Shown: positions 44,099-52,469 of the stretch, piece after piece
Layout of the letters: every line of letters begins with the position of its first letter
Numbering within the stretch: the first letter of the stretch is position 1
From: UBA4416 sp036676295
Lineage (GTDB): Bacteria > Bacteroidota > Bacteroidia > B-17B0 > Aurantibacillaceae
Length of the DNA: 64,000 nucleotides
Reading direction: 5' to 3'
NCBI GenBank assembly: GCA_036676295.1
Contig: JAKFDE010000016.1
Location: forward strand, 186,001 to 250,000
Position numbers and translations under genes: made by a program
The notes under the pieces: generated by a model
What the model was told of the DNA's origin: nothing
The model's input: the letters and a program-made list of their open reading frames with translations, nothing else
Database searches by the model: none

Positions 44099-44872
44099 AT
44101 GAAAATAGCCACCTATAATGTAAATAGTGTCAATGCCAGATTACCGGTTCTGTTAAAATGGTTAGAAGAAGACAAACCCGACGTAGTTTGTTTACAGGAA
44201 TTGAAAGCAATTGATGAGAATTTTCCAATTGCTGCCATTAAAGAGGCAGGATACAATGCATTTTGGAAAGGACAAAAAAGTTGGAACGGCGTTGCCATTC
44301 TAACGCGTGGACATGAGATCAAAGAAATTTCAAAAGAACTTCCCGGTGATCCTACAGACGAACAGAGCCGATACATTGAAGCTGAAGTAAATGGTGTTTT
44401 AATTTGTTGTTTGTATTTACCAAATGGCAACCCTGCACCAGGACCTAAATACGATTACAAACTCAGTTGGATGGAACGTTTGAACACGCGTGTCAATGAA
44501 TTAAAAAACTATCATTTACCCGTTGTTATTACCGGCGACTTCAATGTAATACCAACAGAAATAGATGCCTATAAACCCGAGAACTGGGTAAACGATGCTC
44601 TTTTTCTGCCTCAAACACGTGAAGCCTTTAATAAATTAAAAGGCGATTATTGGACTGATGTCATTCGCCATAAATTTCCTAATGGCACCATTTATACGTA
44701 TTGGGATTATTTCCGTGGTGCCTTTAGCCGCAATGCCGGTATACGCATTGACCACTTTTTAGTGAGCCCGCAATTAAAAGATAAGATAGGTATGGTTGGC
44801 GTAAACAAAGATGTACGTGGCTGGGAAAAATCCAGCGACCATGCACCGGTTTGGATTGTGTTGAAGGATTAA
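44099..44872 (+). CDS. xth: Exodeoxyribonuclease III (Xth/ExoA family)
   Basis: A 257-residue AP endonuclease / 3'-5' exonuclease for base-excision repair. Motifs are the N-terminal ATYNVNSVNARL, catalytic Glu in CLQELK (near 35), GDFNVIP with the catalytic Asp and Asn, and SSDHAPVW with the catalytic His at the end. The RIDHFLVSP segment is also conserved. It is a single gene bracketed by two copies of a palindromic repeat that may act as insulators or terminators. Confidence 0.95.
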   Translation: MKIATYNVNSVNARLPVLLKWLEEDKPDVVCLQELKAIDENFPIAAIKEAGYNAFWKGQKSWNGVAILTRGHEIKEISKELPGDPTDEQSRYIEAEVNGVLICCLYLPNGNPAPGPKYDYKLSWMERLNTRVNELKNYHLPVVITGDFNVIPTEIDAYKPENWVNDALFLPQTREAFNKLKGDYWTDVIRHKFPNGTIYTYWDYFRGAFSRNAGIRIDHFLVSPQLKDKIGMVGVNKDVRGWEKSSDHAPVWIVLKD

Positions 44873-44884
44873 GTTTCAGCTGCT

Positions 44885-44931
44885 ACACCTGTCAGGTTTT
44901 ATAAGTGGCTTACTATGAACCTGACAGGTGT
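44885..44931. repeat. ACACCTGTCAG inverted-repeat element, copy 2
   Basis: ACACCTGTCAGGTT (44885-44898) and AACCTGACAGGTGT (44918-44931) are exact 14-bp complements with a 19-nt loop, located between the convergent xth and GHMP kinase genes. Confidence 0.75.
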
Positions 44932-44944
44932 TTACTAACAAGAA

Positions 44945-45970
44945 TTACAGGCTCGTCCAGGTAGTCAATCCTTCTTTCGTAAATTTAAAGGATTGAACTC
45001 TGCCACCTAAATTTTCTATTGCCTTAGCAACTTTTACTTTTGTAACAGCGGGGCAATAAAAGAACATAAACCCACCGCCACCAGCGCCGGAGATCTTTCC
45101 GCCTGTAGCACCGGTTTTAATAGCTGTCTGATACACGTTATCAATTAACTCATTACTGATGGATTGAGCAATTTGTTTTTTATTGGTCCACCCAAAATGA
45201 AGGATCTCTCCTATTTTATTGAGATCACTTCGTAATAAACTATCTTTCATTTGTTGCGCCTGCTCTTTTAGATTATGCATGGCATCAACCGATTTTTCAT
45301 TTTTATCTTTAACGTTTTTTACCTGCTCATTAATAATGGTAGCCGATAAACGTTGTGTGGCCGTAAAATATAATAACAAGTTAAATTCTAACTCATACAA
45401 AATTTCATCTTTTAATTGCAGAGGATTAACGATCACTTTATCGTTTGCTAAAAACTCCATAAAGTTGATACCACCAAAAGTAGCCGCATACTGATCTTGC
45501 TTACCACCACTCATATTCAGATCTACACGCTCAATTTCGTAAGCTAAATGTGCAATGTCATATTTTCCTAAAGGCAATTTTAACCACTCAACAAAAGCAC
45601 CTAACAATGAAACAACAATAGTTGACGATGTTCCTAAACCGGAGCCTTGTGGTGCTTCGATGTATGAAGTTAAACGAAATGATAAAGGTTCTAAATTGAA
45701 TTGCTTTACCAAACGGTTATATACACCAATAAATAATTCAAAAGGATGAACAACTTCTAATTGTTTTTGAGAAGGAACAGACATTGACAGATCTTTGCCA
45801 TCAATACAAAATTCAATTTGTCCATTATCTAATGGTTCTAAACTAGCGTAAGCATATAGATCAATAGTTGCATTTAAAATGGCACCGCCATAAATGTCGC
45901 TGTAAGGAGACACATCAGTACCACCACCGGCTAATCCAATCCTTAAAGGAGCTCTACTTCTAATTATCAT
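44945..45970 (-). CDS. GHMP kinase, HddA-like (heptose 7-phosphate kinase type)
   Basis: A 341-residue sugar kinase of the GHMP superfamily. The N-terminal RAPLRIGLAGGGTD, the ATP loop PQGSGLGTSS (107-116), VDLNMSGGKQDQYAA and the C-terminal GAGGGGFMFFY are the marks of the HddA / D-glycero-D-manno-heptose 7-phosphate kinase branch, although fucokinase-type substrates are also possible. It is the last gene of a run with a GT4 glycosyltransferase, overlapping it by 4 bp, so a role in glycan precursor supply is likely. Confidence 0.85.
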   Translation of the reverse strand: MIIRSRAPLRIGLAGGGTDVSPYSDIYGGAILNATIDLYAYASLEPLDNGQIEFCIDGKDLSMSVPSQKQLEVVHPFELFIGVYNRLVKQFNLEPLSFRLTSYIEAPQGSGLGTSSTIVVSLLGAFVEWLKLPLGKYDIAHLAYEIERVDLNMSGGKQDQYAATFGGINFMEFLANDKVIVNPLQLKDEILYELEFNLLLYFTATQRLSATIINEQVKNVKDKNEKSVDAMHNLKEQAQQMKDSLLRSDLNKIGEILHFGWTNKKQIAQSISNELIDNVYQTAIKTGATGGKISGAGGGGFMFFYCPAVTKVKVAKAIENLGGRVQSFKFTKEGLTTWTSL

Positions 45971-47100
45971 TTCAAACCTTTATATAAATCAATTACATTA
46001 TCCACAAAAATTTTCCAATCATATTTTTGTTTTTCTTTTTTCATTCCTTCTGTAAATGCAAGCATTCGATTATTTGTAAAGTAATCAGTAATTCCATCAG
46101 CAATAGCTTTACCGTTTGGTTCTACCACATAACCTGCAATTTTATCAGGAATAATTTCCCCTAAACCACCCACATTAGTTACTAAGGTAGGAATTTCAAA
46201 ATGAAACGACACTTGTGTTACGCCACTTTGAGTCGCACTTCTGTAGGGCAACGCTACCATATCGGCTGCAGAAAAATATAATTTCACATCTTCGTTAGCA
46301 ATAAACTTGGCATGCAAAATAACCTGATCCTGTATTTGATATTTTTCAATCAGATCTAGATACGGTTGTTTATCCTCATAAAATTCGCCGGCAATAACCA
46401 GTTTAATGTTTTTATCTTTTTTCAATTCATTAAAAGCATCCAGCAACATATCCAGGCCTTTGTATTTTCTGATCAAACCAAAAAACAACACGATCTTATC
46501 CTGTTCATTTAAACCTAAAGTTTTACGAGCTTCTGATTTATTTAATTTTTCTCCAAACGACGTATATAATGGGTGCAGTAAATATTTCTTATGAGTTGTG
46601 GATGTAAATTTTTCAAGATCAGCCATCACCGCTTTACTCATTGTTACAAAACCATCACAGCCTTTAATAAAGTATTTAGAAAAAGCAACATCACCAATTC
46701 GCTTTTCGTGCGGAATGACATTATCCGTAATGGCTAAAACTTTAACTCCACTTTTACGAACCATACGGGCAATGCTTCCTAAAGCCGGGCCCATAAAAGG
46801 AATCCAAAAACGAAAGACTATAAAATCGGGTTTTTGTTTTTTAATAAACCGAGCGGTCTTGATCCATGAAAAAGGATTCACTGAATTGATCAGCGTATGA
46901 ATTGTCAAATTCTTTGGAGCAATACCACTTGTATCAAACTGCGTACTACCCGGAAATAAAAAATTAGGATACTGCAAACTATAGGAAATAATTTCGCATT
47001 GATGACCTTGCTCATTAAATGCTTTACAAAACAATTCATCAAACGTAGCTAAACCACCACGTAAAGGATAAGCAGGACCTATGATAAAAATTTTTGCCAC
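45967..47100 (-). CDS. Glycosyltransferase, GT4 family
   Basis: I place the start at the GTG at 47100, giving M-AKIFIIGPAYPLRGG, the usual beginning for this branch and 1 nt after the M16 stop; a TTG at 47118 only adds an unlikely 6-residue tail. The 377-residue GT-B enzyme has VLFFGLIRKYKGLDMLL and SATQSGVTQVSFHFEIP in the donor domain, with GLGEI in place of the more usual PEIV. Sugar and acceptor are unknown. The 4-bp overlap with the GHMP kinase and close spacing to the M16 gene show one transcript. Confidence 0.87.
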   Translation of the reverse strand: MAKIFIIGPAYPLRGGLATFDELFCKAFNEQGHQCEIISYSLQYPNFLFPGSTQFDTSGIAPKNLTIHTLINSVNPFSWIKTARFIKKQKPDFIVFRFWIPFMGPALGSIARMVRKSGVKVLAITDNVIPHEKRIGDVAFSKYFIKGCDGFVTMSKAVMADLEKFTSTTHKKYLLHPLYTSFGEKLNKSEARKTLGLNEQDKIVLFFGLIRKYKGLDMLLDAFNELKKDKNIKLVIAGEFYEDKQPYLDLIEKYQIQDQVILHAKFIANEDVKLYFSAADMVALPYRSATQSGVTQVSFHFEIPTLVTNVGGLGEIIPDKIAGYVVEPNGKAIADGITDYFTNNRMLAFTEGMKKEKQKYDWKIFVDNVIDLYKGLK

Positions 47101-47101
47101 T

Positions 47102-48388
47102 CTACTGTTTTTTACCAACTACTAATTCGATCAGATCTTTTTCTTGCAAATATTTATTCGCCAGATCTTTAATTTCTTTTGGCGTGATCGTTTTCACCGC
47201 ATCAAAGTACTTATCAAAATAATCATAACCCAGATCAAACTCCCACACCGCTTTAAACTTATCGGCTAAAGAATAAGGTCCGTCTACGCTTCTTAAAAAC
47301 TGACCCAATACATAATTACGTACAGTTTCCAATTCATCAGCATCAACTTCTTCTTCTCTTAATAATTTGATCTCCTTGTAAATTTCTTTTAAAGTATCTT
47401 TCGTCACATCAGTACCAACTTCAGTTGAAATGAAAAAATATCCGCCATGAACTAAAGATGATAAACCACTGCCAATGCCATACGTATAACCTTTATCTTC
47501 ACGGATATTAGCCATTAAACGGGAGCCAAAATATCCTCCCAAAATAGTATTCAGTACCTGAAACTTAAAGTAGTCCGGATCTTTTTTATTAAATAATACT
47601 CGTCCAATTCTAATCGCCGATTGAATGGCATCCGCTTTTTCCACAAAATGTTTTTGCTGTTTGGTTGTATCTAATTCTATTTTTGGAATAACAATAACAT
47701 CAGCACCACCCCATTTTTCTTTTCCAAAAAACTGATCTAAAGTATCTACCAAATTCTCCGGCAACTTACCCGAAGCAACAATAGTACAGTTTCCTGAATG
47801 ATAGTAGGATTTATAAAATTCTTTAATTCTATCCAGCGTTAATTTATCAAAATCTTCAGTTTTAACATCAACACCATAAGGGTGTTTCTCGCCAAATAAT
47901 AATTCCGAAAAGCGACGACGCGCTATGACATTTACTTTTTGAGAATTAACTAAATGCTTTTGTTTTTTATTAGACAAATAAATATCAAACTCATCCTTTG
48001 GAAATGTAGGATACTTAATGATTTCTTCAACGTAGTGTAAACTCTTATCTAAGTATTTATTTAAACTATATAAGGCTAAAGAAGAAAAATCCTGACTAAC
48101 ATTGCATTCGAAAAATGATCCAAAAAAATCAATGTTATCTGATAATTCATTAGCCGTATAACTCTTGGTTCCTGTTTCTAATAAGTTATTTGTAGCAGAA
48201 GCCAATAAAGGTTGTGTTTGATAATACATCCCCGCTTTAAAAATAAATTCGATCTTAGTTAATTCCTGAGAACCACTATTGATCGTATAAACTTTAATGC
48301 CATTTTTTAAAGTAAATGATTCCGCTTTCTGAATATCAATTTTATCAATCGTTTTAAAATCAGGGGCTTGTTTTCTGTTTAAAGTCAT
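47102..48388 (-). CDS. M16 peptidase-family protein lacking the catalytic HxxEH motif
   Basis: A 428-residue two-domain M16 fold. At the place of HxxEH the sequence reads ATNNLLETGT (65-74), so both zinc-binding histidines are missing. The non-catalytic R/Y motif of the second half is kept (FGSRLMANIREDKGYTYG). Such chains normally form the inactive half of a heterodimer with an HxxEH-bearing partner, but none is adjacent. No signal peptide is evident, so it is probably cytoplasmic. It is followed by the GT4 and GHMP genes. Confidence 0.85.
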   Translation of the reverse strand: MTLNRKQAPDFKTIDKIDIQKAESFTLKNGIKVYTINSGSQELTKIEFIFKAGMYYQTQPLLASATNNLLETGTKSYTANELSDNIDFFGSFFECNVSQDFSSLALYSLNKYLDKSLHYVEEIIKYPTFPKDEFDIYLSNKKQKHLVNSQKVNVIARRRFSELLFGEKHPYGVDVKTEDFDKLTLDRIKEFYKSYYHSGNCTIVASGKLPENLVDTLDQFFGKEKWGGADVIVIPKIELDTTKQQKHFVEKADAIQSAIRIGRVLFNKKDPDYFKFQVLNTILGGYFGSRLMANIREDKGYTYGIGSGLSSLVHGGYFFISTEVGTDVTKDTLKEIYKEIKLLREEEVDADELETVRNYVLGQFLRSVDGPYSLADKFKAVWEFDLGYDYFDKYFDAVKTITPKEIKDLANKYLQEKDLIELVVGKKQ

Positions 48389-48505
48389 GGTTTAAATTTA
48401 CAGAAAATTTATCAGTTCAAGATTGAAAATTAGGGAAAGTAAATTTGAATTATTTAGGATTATCCAAGAATTGGCACATTGTCTAATTGTCAAATCGACT
48501 CATTC

Positions 48506-48844
48506 TTAAAGAGAATCCTTCATTTTAAGCAATTGATCTTTGATACTTTTTAATTTATCAATAACCTCAACCTTAACATGTTCTGATTCCTTAACACCGC
48601 CTTTTAGCTTGTCTTTAGCGCCTTGCAGGGTATAACCTTTTTCTTTTACAAAATGGAAGATCAATTTAAAATTCTCAATATCCTTTTTTGTAAATAAGCG
48701 GTTTCCTTTTTTGTTTTTGGATGGCGAAATGATATCGAATTCCTTTTCCCAAAAGCGAATGAGCGATGTGTTTACATCAAACATATCAGCTACTTCTCCT
48801 ATGGAGTAAAATAATTTTTCGGTTTCTTTTTCTAACAATGCCAT
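48506..48844 (-). CDS. MerR family transcriptional regulator
   Basis: A 112-residue MerR-type protein consisting almost only of the DNA-binding domain (11-80: LFYSIGEVADMFDVNTSLIRFWEKEF, here by its core YSIGEVADMF and RLFTKKDIENFKLI) and a short helix. No cysteine-bearing effector domain is present, so what it senses is unknown. The minus-7 element TATATTTG ends five bases before the ATG, so the transcript may be leaderless. Widespread single-gene regulator in Bacteroidota. Confidence 0.9.
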   Translation of the reverse strand: MALLEKETEKLFYSIGEVADMFDVNTSLIRFWEKEFDIISPSKNKKGNRLFTKKDIENFKLIFHFVKEKGYTLQGAKDKLKGGVKESEHVKVEVIDKLKSIKDQLLKMKDSL

Positions 48845-48848
48845 TACT

Positions 48849-48856
48849 CAAATATA
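48849..48856 (-). promoter_or_regulatory. Minus-7 element (TATATTTG) for the MerR gene
   Basis: Exact TAnnTTTG on the minus strand with only four bases between it and the ATG; minus-33 not clear. Confidence 0.45.
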
Positions 48857-48925
48857 ATAATGGAAAGCTTATCAGGGTTTAAAGTTTTTCAACAAAAAGG
48901 TAGAATGAATTAACAAGAACCAGTA

Positions 48926-49000
48926 TTGAGATATGAGAACTGAGATATGAAATGAAACATATTAACTTGTCTCAATTCTCATATCTAACATCTCAATTCT
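48926..49000. repeat. Heptad (7-bp period) repeats arranged as an inverted pair
   Basis: Left part TTGAGAT-ATGAGAA-CTGAGAT-ATGAAAT; right part TCTCAAT-TCTCATA-TCTAACA-TCTCAAT. Segments 48929-48945 and 48970-48986 are complementary over 17 bp with one mismatch. The last unit overlaps the pbpC stop codon. Confidence 0.65.
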
Positions 49001-51359
49001 TCTTCTCGCTCACTACTTCAAAAGGAATATTCAAGGTTTCGCCTGCATTATCAGACAAAGACAGCATATGTTTACCTTTACTTGGGTTTAAGCCTAATTG
49101 ATGAATATCGGTTGTGGAACCAACCAGAGCTCCGTCCAAATGCCAGAACACAATGTTTGAGGGATTACGATGGGCTACTTCAAAAATTGTTTTTCCTTGC
49201 TCACCTGTTAACTCATAAGGAATATAAATAACGGTTCCCGATTTAGGGTAGATCATTTCCATTGATTTTTCAATATCAGGCTCACAACCTGGTTTATATG
49301 GTGGCAATGTTTTATAACTAGGATTTTTAGTTTTAAAATAATACTCCTGAACCGGCGGCAACATAAACCAGGAAACAGTTTTCATATCTAATGGAGACAC
49401 ACAGGCATCTGTTACTCTGTATTGTCCGGTAACATCTAAATGAATCGGTTTATGGTAAGTACAGGTAATAGATATGTTACTATGTTTAGGGATCCACTCC
49501 TTTTTAGTTTCATCACAATTAACTGAAACTAAACAACCACTTTGCTTACAAACTATTACTTGTTTCACATCATTAACCGGCATCTTAAACCAATTGGACT
49601 TTGGCAAGGAACCAAAAATTTCAAATAAAATCGGAGCAGCGGCAGAAATACCTGTCAATCCCGGACGGCCTTCTCCATCAGCATTTCCTACCCATACGCC
49701 TACTACATAATTCCCGGATACTCCAATGGCCCACCCATCTCTAAAACCAAAACTGGTGCCTGTTTTCCAGGCAATTTTTTGAGCATTGCCTAATCGTTGC
49801 CAACTGGCATCAACATCCGGCCGGCTAACCTCAGCCATGGCTTCAAAAGTTAACCAAATAGAAGACGCAGAAATGATAGGTGAATGATTTTCTTTGATGA
49901 GATGCGAAGAATTATGATCTAAAAGATAATGAGGTTTTTCCCAATCATTTTTATGATACGACTTATTTTTATTATAATTATTCAGAACCCTTGCCATACT
50001 AGCGTAAGCGGAACACATGTCCCATAATTTTGATTCCCCGCCTCCTAATATTAATGAGAGTCCATAATTATCAGCCGAGCGATTCATGGAGGTTAAACCA
50101 ATTTGTTTCAATCTATCTAAAAACTTATCAATGGTATATTGTTGCAATAATTTTACTGCCGGAATATTTAAACTCCTTGCCAAGGCTTGTTTGGCAGGCA
50201 CTGCCCCATCATAAGTAAAATCAAAATTTTGGGGAACATAGCCTGCTATTTGTGTCGGAATATCAGGCACTATCATGTTTGGCATTAGCTGCCCATCATT
50301 TAACATAAAGCCATATAAATATGGTTTCAATAAACTTCCGGTACTACGATTGGATGTGATCACGTCCACATCTTCGCCATGTGGTTCTTTATCTTTTAAA
50401 GGTGTATTACCAACATACGAAAGCACTTCATTTTTATTGATATCAATCACTAATGCGCAAACATTATGAATATCATTATGTTTTAACTGCGAAGCATGTT
50501 TGGTTAGTATATCTAATACTCTGTTTTGCGTTTCTGTATTGATCGTTGTTTTAAAATTATTTTGAGTTTTGTTTTCCGTAACAACTCTATTAAGCAAATG
50601 CCTTGATTTATTTGGTAACGGAAAAGGCTTTTGAGGTAATGGTTCTTGAACTGCCAACTGATAATTTTCTTCGGTGATATAGTTTAATTGAAAAATTTTA
50701 TACAATAATTTATTCCGTTTTTGTTTTAGTTTCTCCTGATTTTTACCGGGATAAATAATAGATGGTGAATTAGGAAGTACCGCTAAAGTAGCGCACTCTG
50801 CCCAAGATAAATTAGCCTGACTTCTTCCAAAATAACGCCAGGATGCTGCATCAATACCAACAACGTTAGTTCCAAAAGGTGCATGAGAACTATATAATTT
50901 TAAGATCTCAAATTTAGAATAACCAAACTCCAATCTTAACGCAATAATTAATTCAATTAATTTTTCATAATAGGTACGTGCTTTGTTTTTACGCATTAAC
51001 CTCGCCACTTGCATCGTAATAGTACTACCCCCACTCACTACCTTACCCGCTTTACGATTTTGTTTAATGGCGCGCCAAATTGATGCAGGATTGATGCCAG
51101 GATGATAATAAAAATATTCGTCCTCAAACGCTAAAATACATTTTGAGAATTTAGGATTTAAGTTTTCGCTTTCCGGAAAGCGCCACTGGCCGTCTTCTGC
51201 AATTTTTGCTGATAATAGATTTCCCGAATCATCATTTAAAATGATGGAATAAGAATCTTTAAATAAAGGGTTGGGAAGACAACATAAAAACCAAATAAAC
51301 GATCCAATCAATAAGATGAATGCAATGGTTTTCTTTTTATGTTGTTTAATGGAATACAA
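48993..51359 (-). CDS. pbpC: Penicillin-binding protein 1C (PbpC)
   Basis: A 788-residue class A PBP anchored in the inner membrane (helix about 11-29). The GT51 glycosyltransferase has Glu79 in FEDEYFYYHPG and SGGSTITMQVARL (109-121). The transpeptidase has Ser342 in STGSLLKP, SLN (396-398) and KTGTSFG (532-538). A C-terminal BiPBP_C domain (about 690-788) marks the PBP1C class. The start is TTG: the first in-frame ATG would remove the membrane helix and GT51 start, and the upstream stop is only 12 codons away. The start overlaps the T-run of the upstream porP terminator. The alpha-2-macroglobulin partner usual for pbpC is not adjacent. Confidence 0.93.
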   Translation of the reverse strand: MYSIKQHKKKTIAFILLIGSFIWFLCCLPNPLFKDSYSIILNDDSGNLLSAKIAEDGQWRFPESENLNPKFSKCILAFEDEYFYYHPGINPASIWRAIKQNRKAGKVVSGGSTITMQVARLMRKNKARTYYEKLIELIIALRLEFGYSKFEILKLYSSHAPFGTNVVGIDAASWRYFGRSQANLSWAECATLAVLPNSPSIIYPGKNQEKLKQKRNKLLYKIFQLNYITEENYQLAVQEPLPQKPFPLPNKSRHLLNRVVTENKTQNNFKTTINTETQNRVLDILTKHASQLKHNDIHNVCALVIDINKNEVLSYVGNTPLKDKEPHGEDVDVITSNRSTGSLLKPYLYGFMLNDGQLMPNMIVPDIPTQIAGYVPQNFDFTYDGAVPAKQALARSLNIPAVKLLQQYTIDKFLDRLKQIGLTSMNRSADNYGLSLILGGGESKLWDMCSAYASMARVLNNYNKNKSYHKNDWEKPHYLLDHNSSHLIKENHSPIISASSIWLTFEAMAEVSRPDVDASWQRLGNAQKIAWKTGTSFGFRDGWAIGVSGNYVVGVWVGNADGEGRPGLTGISAAAPILFEIFGSLPKSNWFKMPVNDVKQVIVCKQSGCLVSVNCDETKKEWIPKHSNISITCTYHKPIHLDVTGQYRVTDACVSPLDMKTVSWFMLPPVQEYYFKTKNPSYKTLPPYKPGCEPDIEKSMEMIYPKSGTVIYIPYELTGEQGKTIFEVAHRNPSNIVFWHLDGALVGSTTDIHQLGLNPSKGKHMLSLSDNAGETLNIPFEVVSEKKN

Positions 51360-51384
51360 AAAAGTCGGAATTAAAATCCGACTT
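51356..51384 (-). terminator. Terminator hairpin between porP and pbpC
   Basis: AAGTCGGA/TCCGACTT (51362-51369 and 51377-51384) followed on the minus strand by TTTTTTG, whose last three bases are the pbpC TTG start codon. Confidence 0.8.
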
Positions 51385-51409
51385 AAAGTTAATTATAAAT
51401 AAAGAGAAA

Positions 51410-52450
51410 TTAATTTAATCCGTGTTCGCGTTTACGTTTAAATAAAGCATCGTCCAAAGTCATGAATTTTAAATAGATCTCAAATCCACCGTTCATATTA
51501 CTCACTTGTTTATACTTAGAAACATTTAAATCGTATGATAATCCAATGGCATATTTCCCCATATCTACATTTACCTGAGGAATGATCGCATCACCAACTC
51601 TATAATAAACGCCAATGTTTAAACCTGTTTCAGTAATAGTTCCGGTAACTTTAGTTCCGTTTTTAAAGCGATAGCGGAAATGAGTTCCCAAAGTAATTTC
51701 AGAAGCTGTAGCCTGGCGCAAATAAATTACACTTGGCAATAAAGAAAATTTAGTGCCTTTAAAATCAATTCTGGATTGAATATTACCCACAAAACGCATT
51801 GGCAATTGATAAGAAGAACCTGAGCTAAACTGTTGAACTGGTCTATTGATGTGATGAACAGCTGCCCCAATTTTTATACTAAAAATATCATCACGAACCA
51901 TGTCAACATTAGCAGAAGTGTATTCATAGTTAATTCCGGCACCTGCATCCATATTTAAAAAAGAATTATTGATGAATAATTCGCCGCTGCCAACAGATTG
52001 ATCAAATTCTTTTCCTGTATACTGATTTTCATAGGTTAAGGCTGAATAGTTTGCTTTGCTTTGGCAAAATCCTGCATACAAGCCACCCGCCAGGCGACTT
52101 TTTTTACTTGTTTTAATGATCGCATTTAAATGCATTTGCGCCTGAGTGGTTCCTAATTTGGCAACGCCTGCTTTATCATTAAATACAAATAAACCCAAGC
52201 CCATATAAGCTTTATTTTTACGCACTTTTAAAGCAGTACCGTCAACTGAAATTGCCATCGTTTGAAACGCATTTCCCATCGATGCCCATTGGTTTCTGTA
52301 ATTTGCAACGGCTCTGATATAACCGCCAAACATACCTGCATTGGCAGGATTTAACCATAGGGGCGATTCCTGAATTTGAGAAAAGTGAACATCCTGCGCG
52401 AAACCAAAAGAGGAAATAAATAAAATAATAATGAGTAGTTGTTTTTTCAT
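51410..52450 (-). CDS. PorP/SprF family type IX secretion membrane protein
   Basis: A 346-residue outer-membrane barrel with signal peptide (1-18, ending FGFAQ). The opening DVHFSQIQESPLWLNPANAG is the family hallmark, with GGYIRAVANYRNQWASM following. PorP/SprF proteins cooperate with type B sorting-domain cargo of the T9SS. The gene directly upstream (20 bp) encodes just such a cargo, so the two almost certainly work as a pair. Confidence 0.94.
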   Translation of the reverse strand: MKKQLLIIILFISSFGFAQDVHFSQIQESPLWLNPANAGMFGGYIRAVANYRNQWASMGNAFQTMAISVDGTALKVRKNKAYMGLGLFVFNDKAGVAKLGTTQAQMHLNAIIKTSKKSRLAGGLYAGFCQSKANYSALTYENQYTGKEFDQSVGSGELFINNSFLNMDAGAGINYEYTSANVDMVRDDIFSIKIGAAVHHINRPVQQFSSGSSYQLPMRFVGNIQSRIDFKGTKFSLLPSVIYLRQATASEITLGTHFRYRFKNGTKVTGTITETGLNIGVYYRVGDAIIPQVNVDMGKYAIGLSYDLNVSKYKQVSNMNGGFEIYLKFMTLDDALFKRKREHGLN

Positions 52451-52469
52451 GTCTAAACTTTTTAAACTA

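Noticed and set aside
43959..44931. Insertion sequence or MITE at the xth repeats
   Set aside because: No target-site duplication was seen and the two copies differ in loop sequence, so I list them as repeats only.
48471..48486. TTGGCACATTG as a sigma54 element
   Set aside because: No TTGC at the right spacing, and it lies in a spacer with no gene start downstream on that strand.
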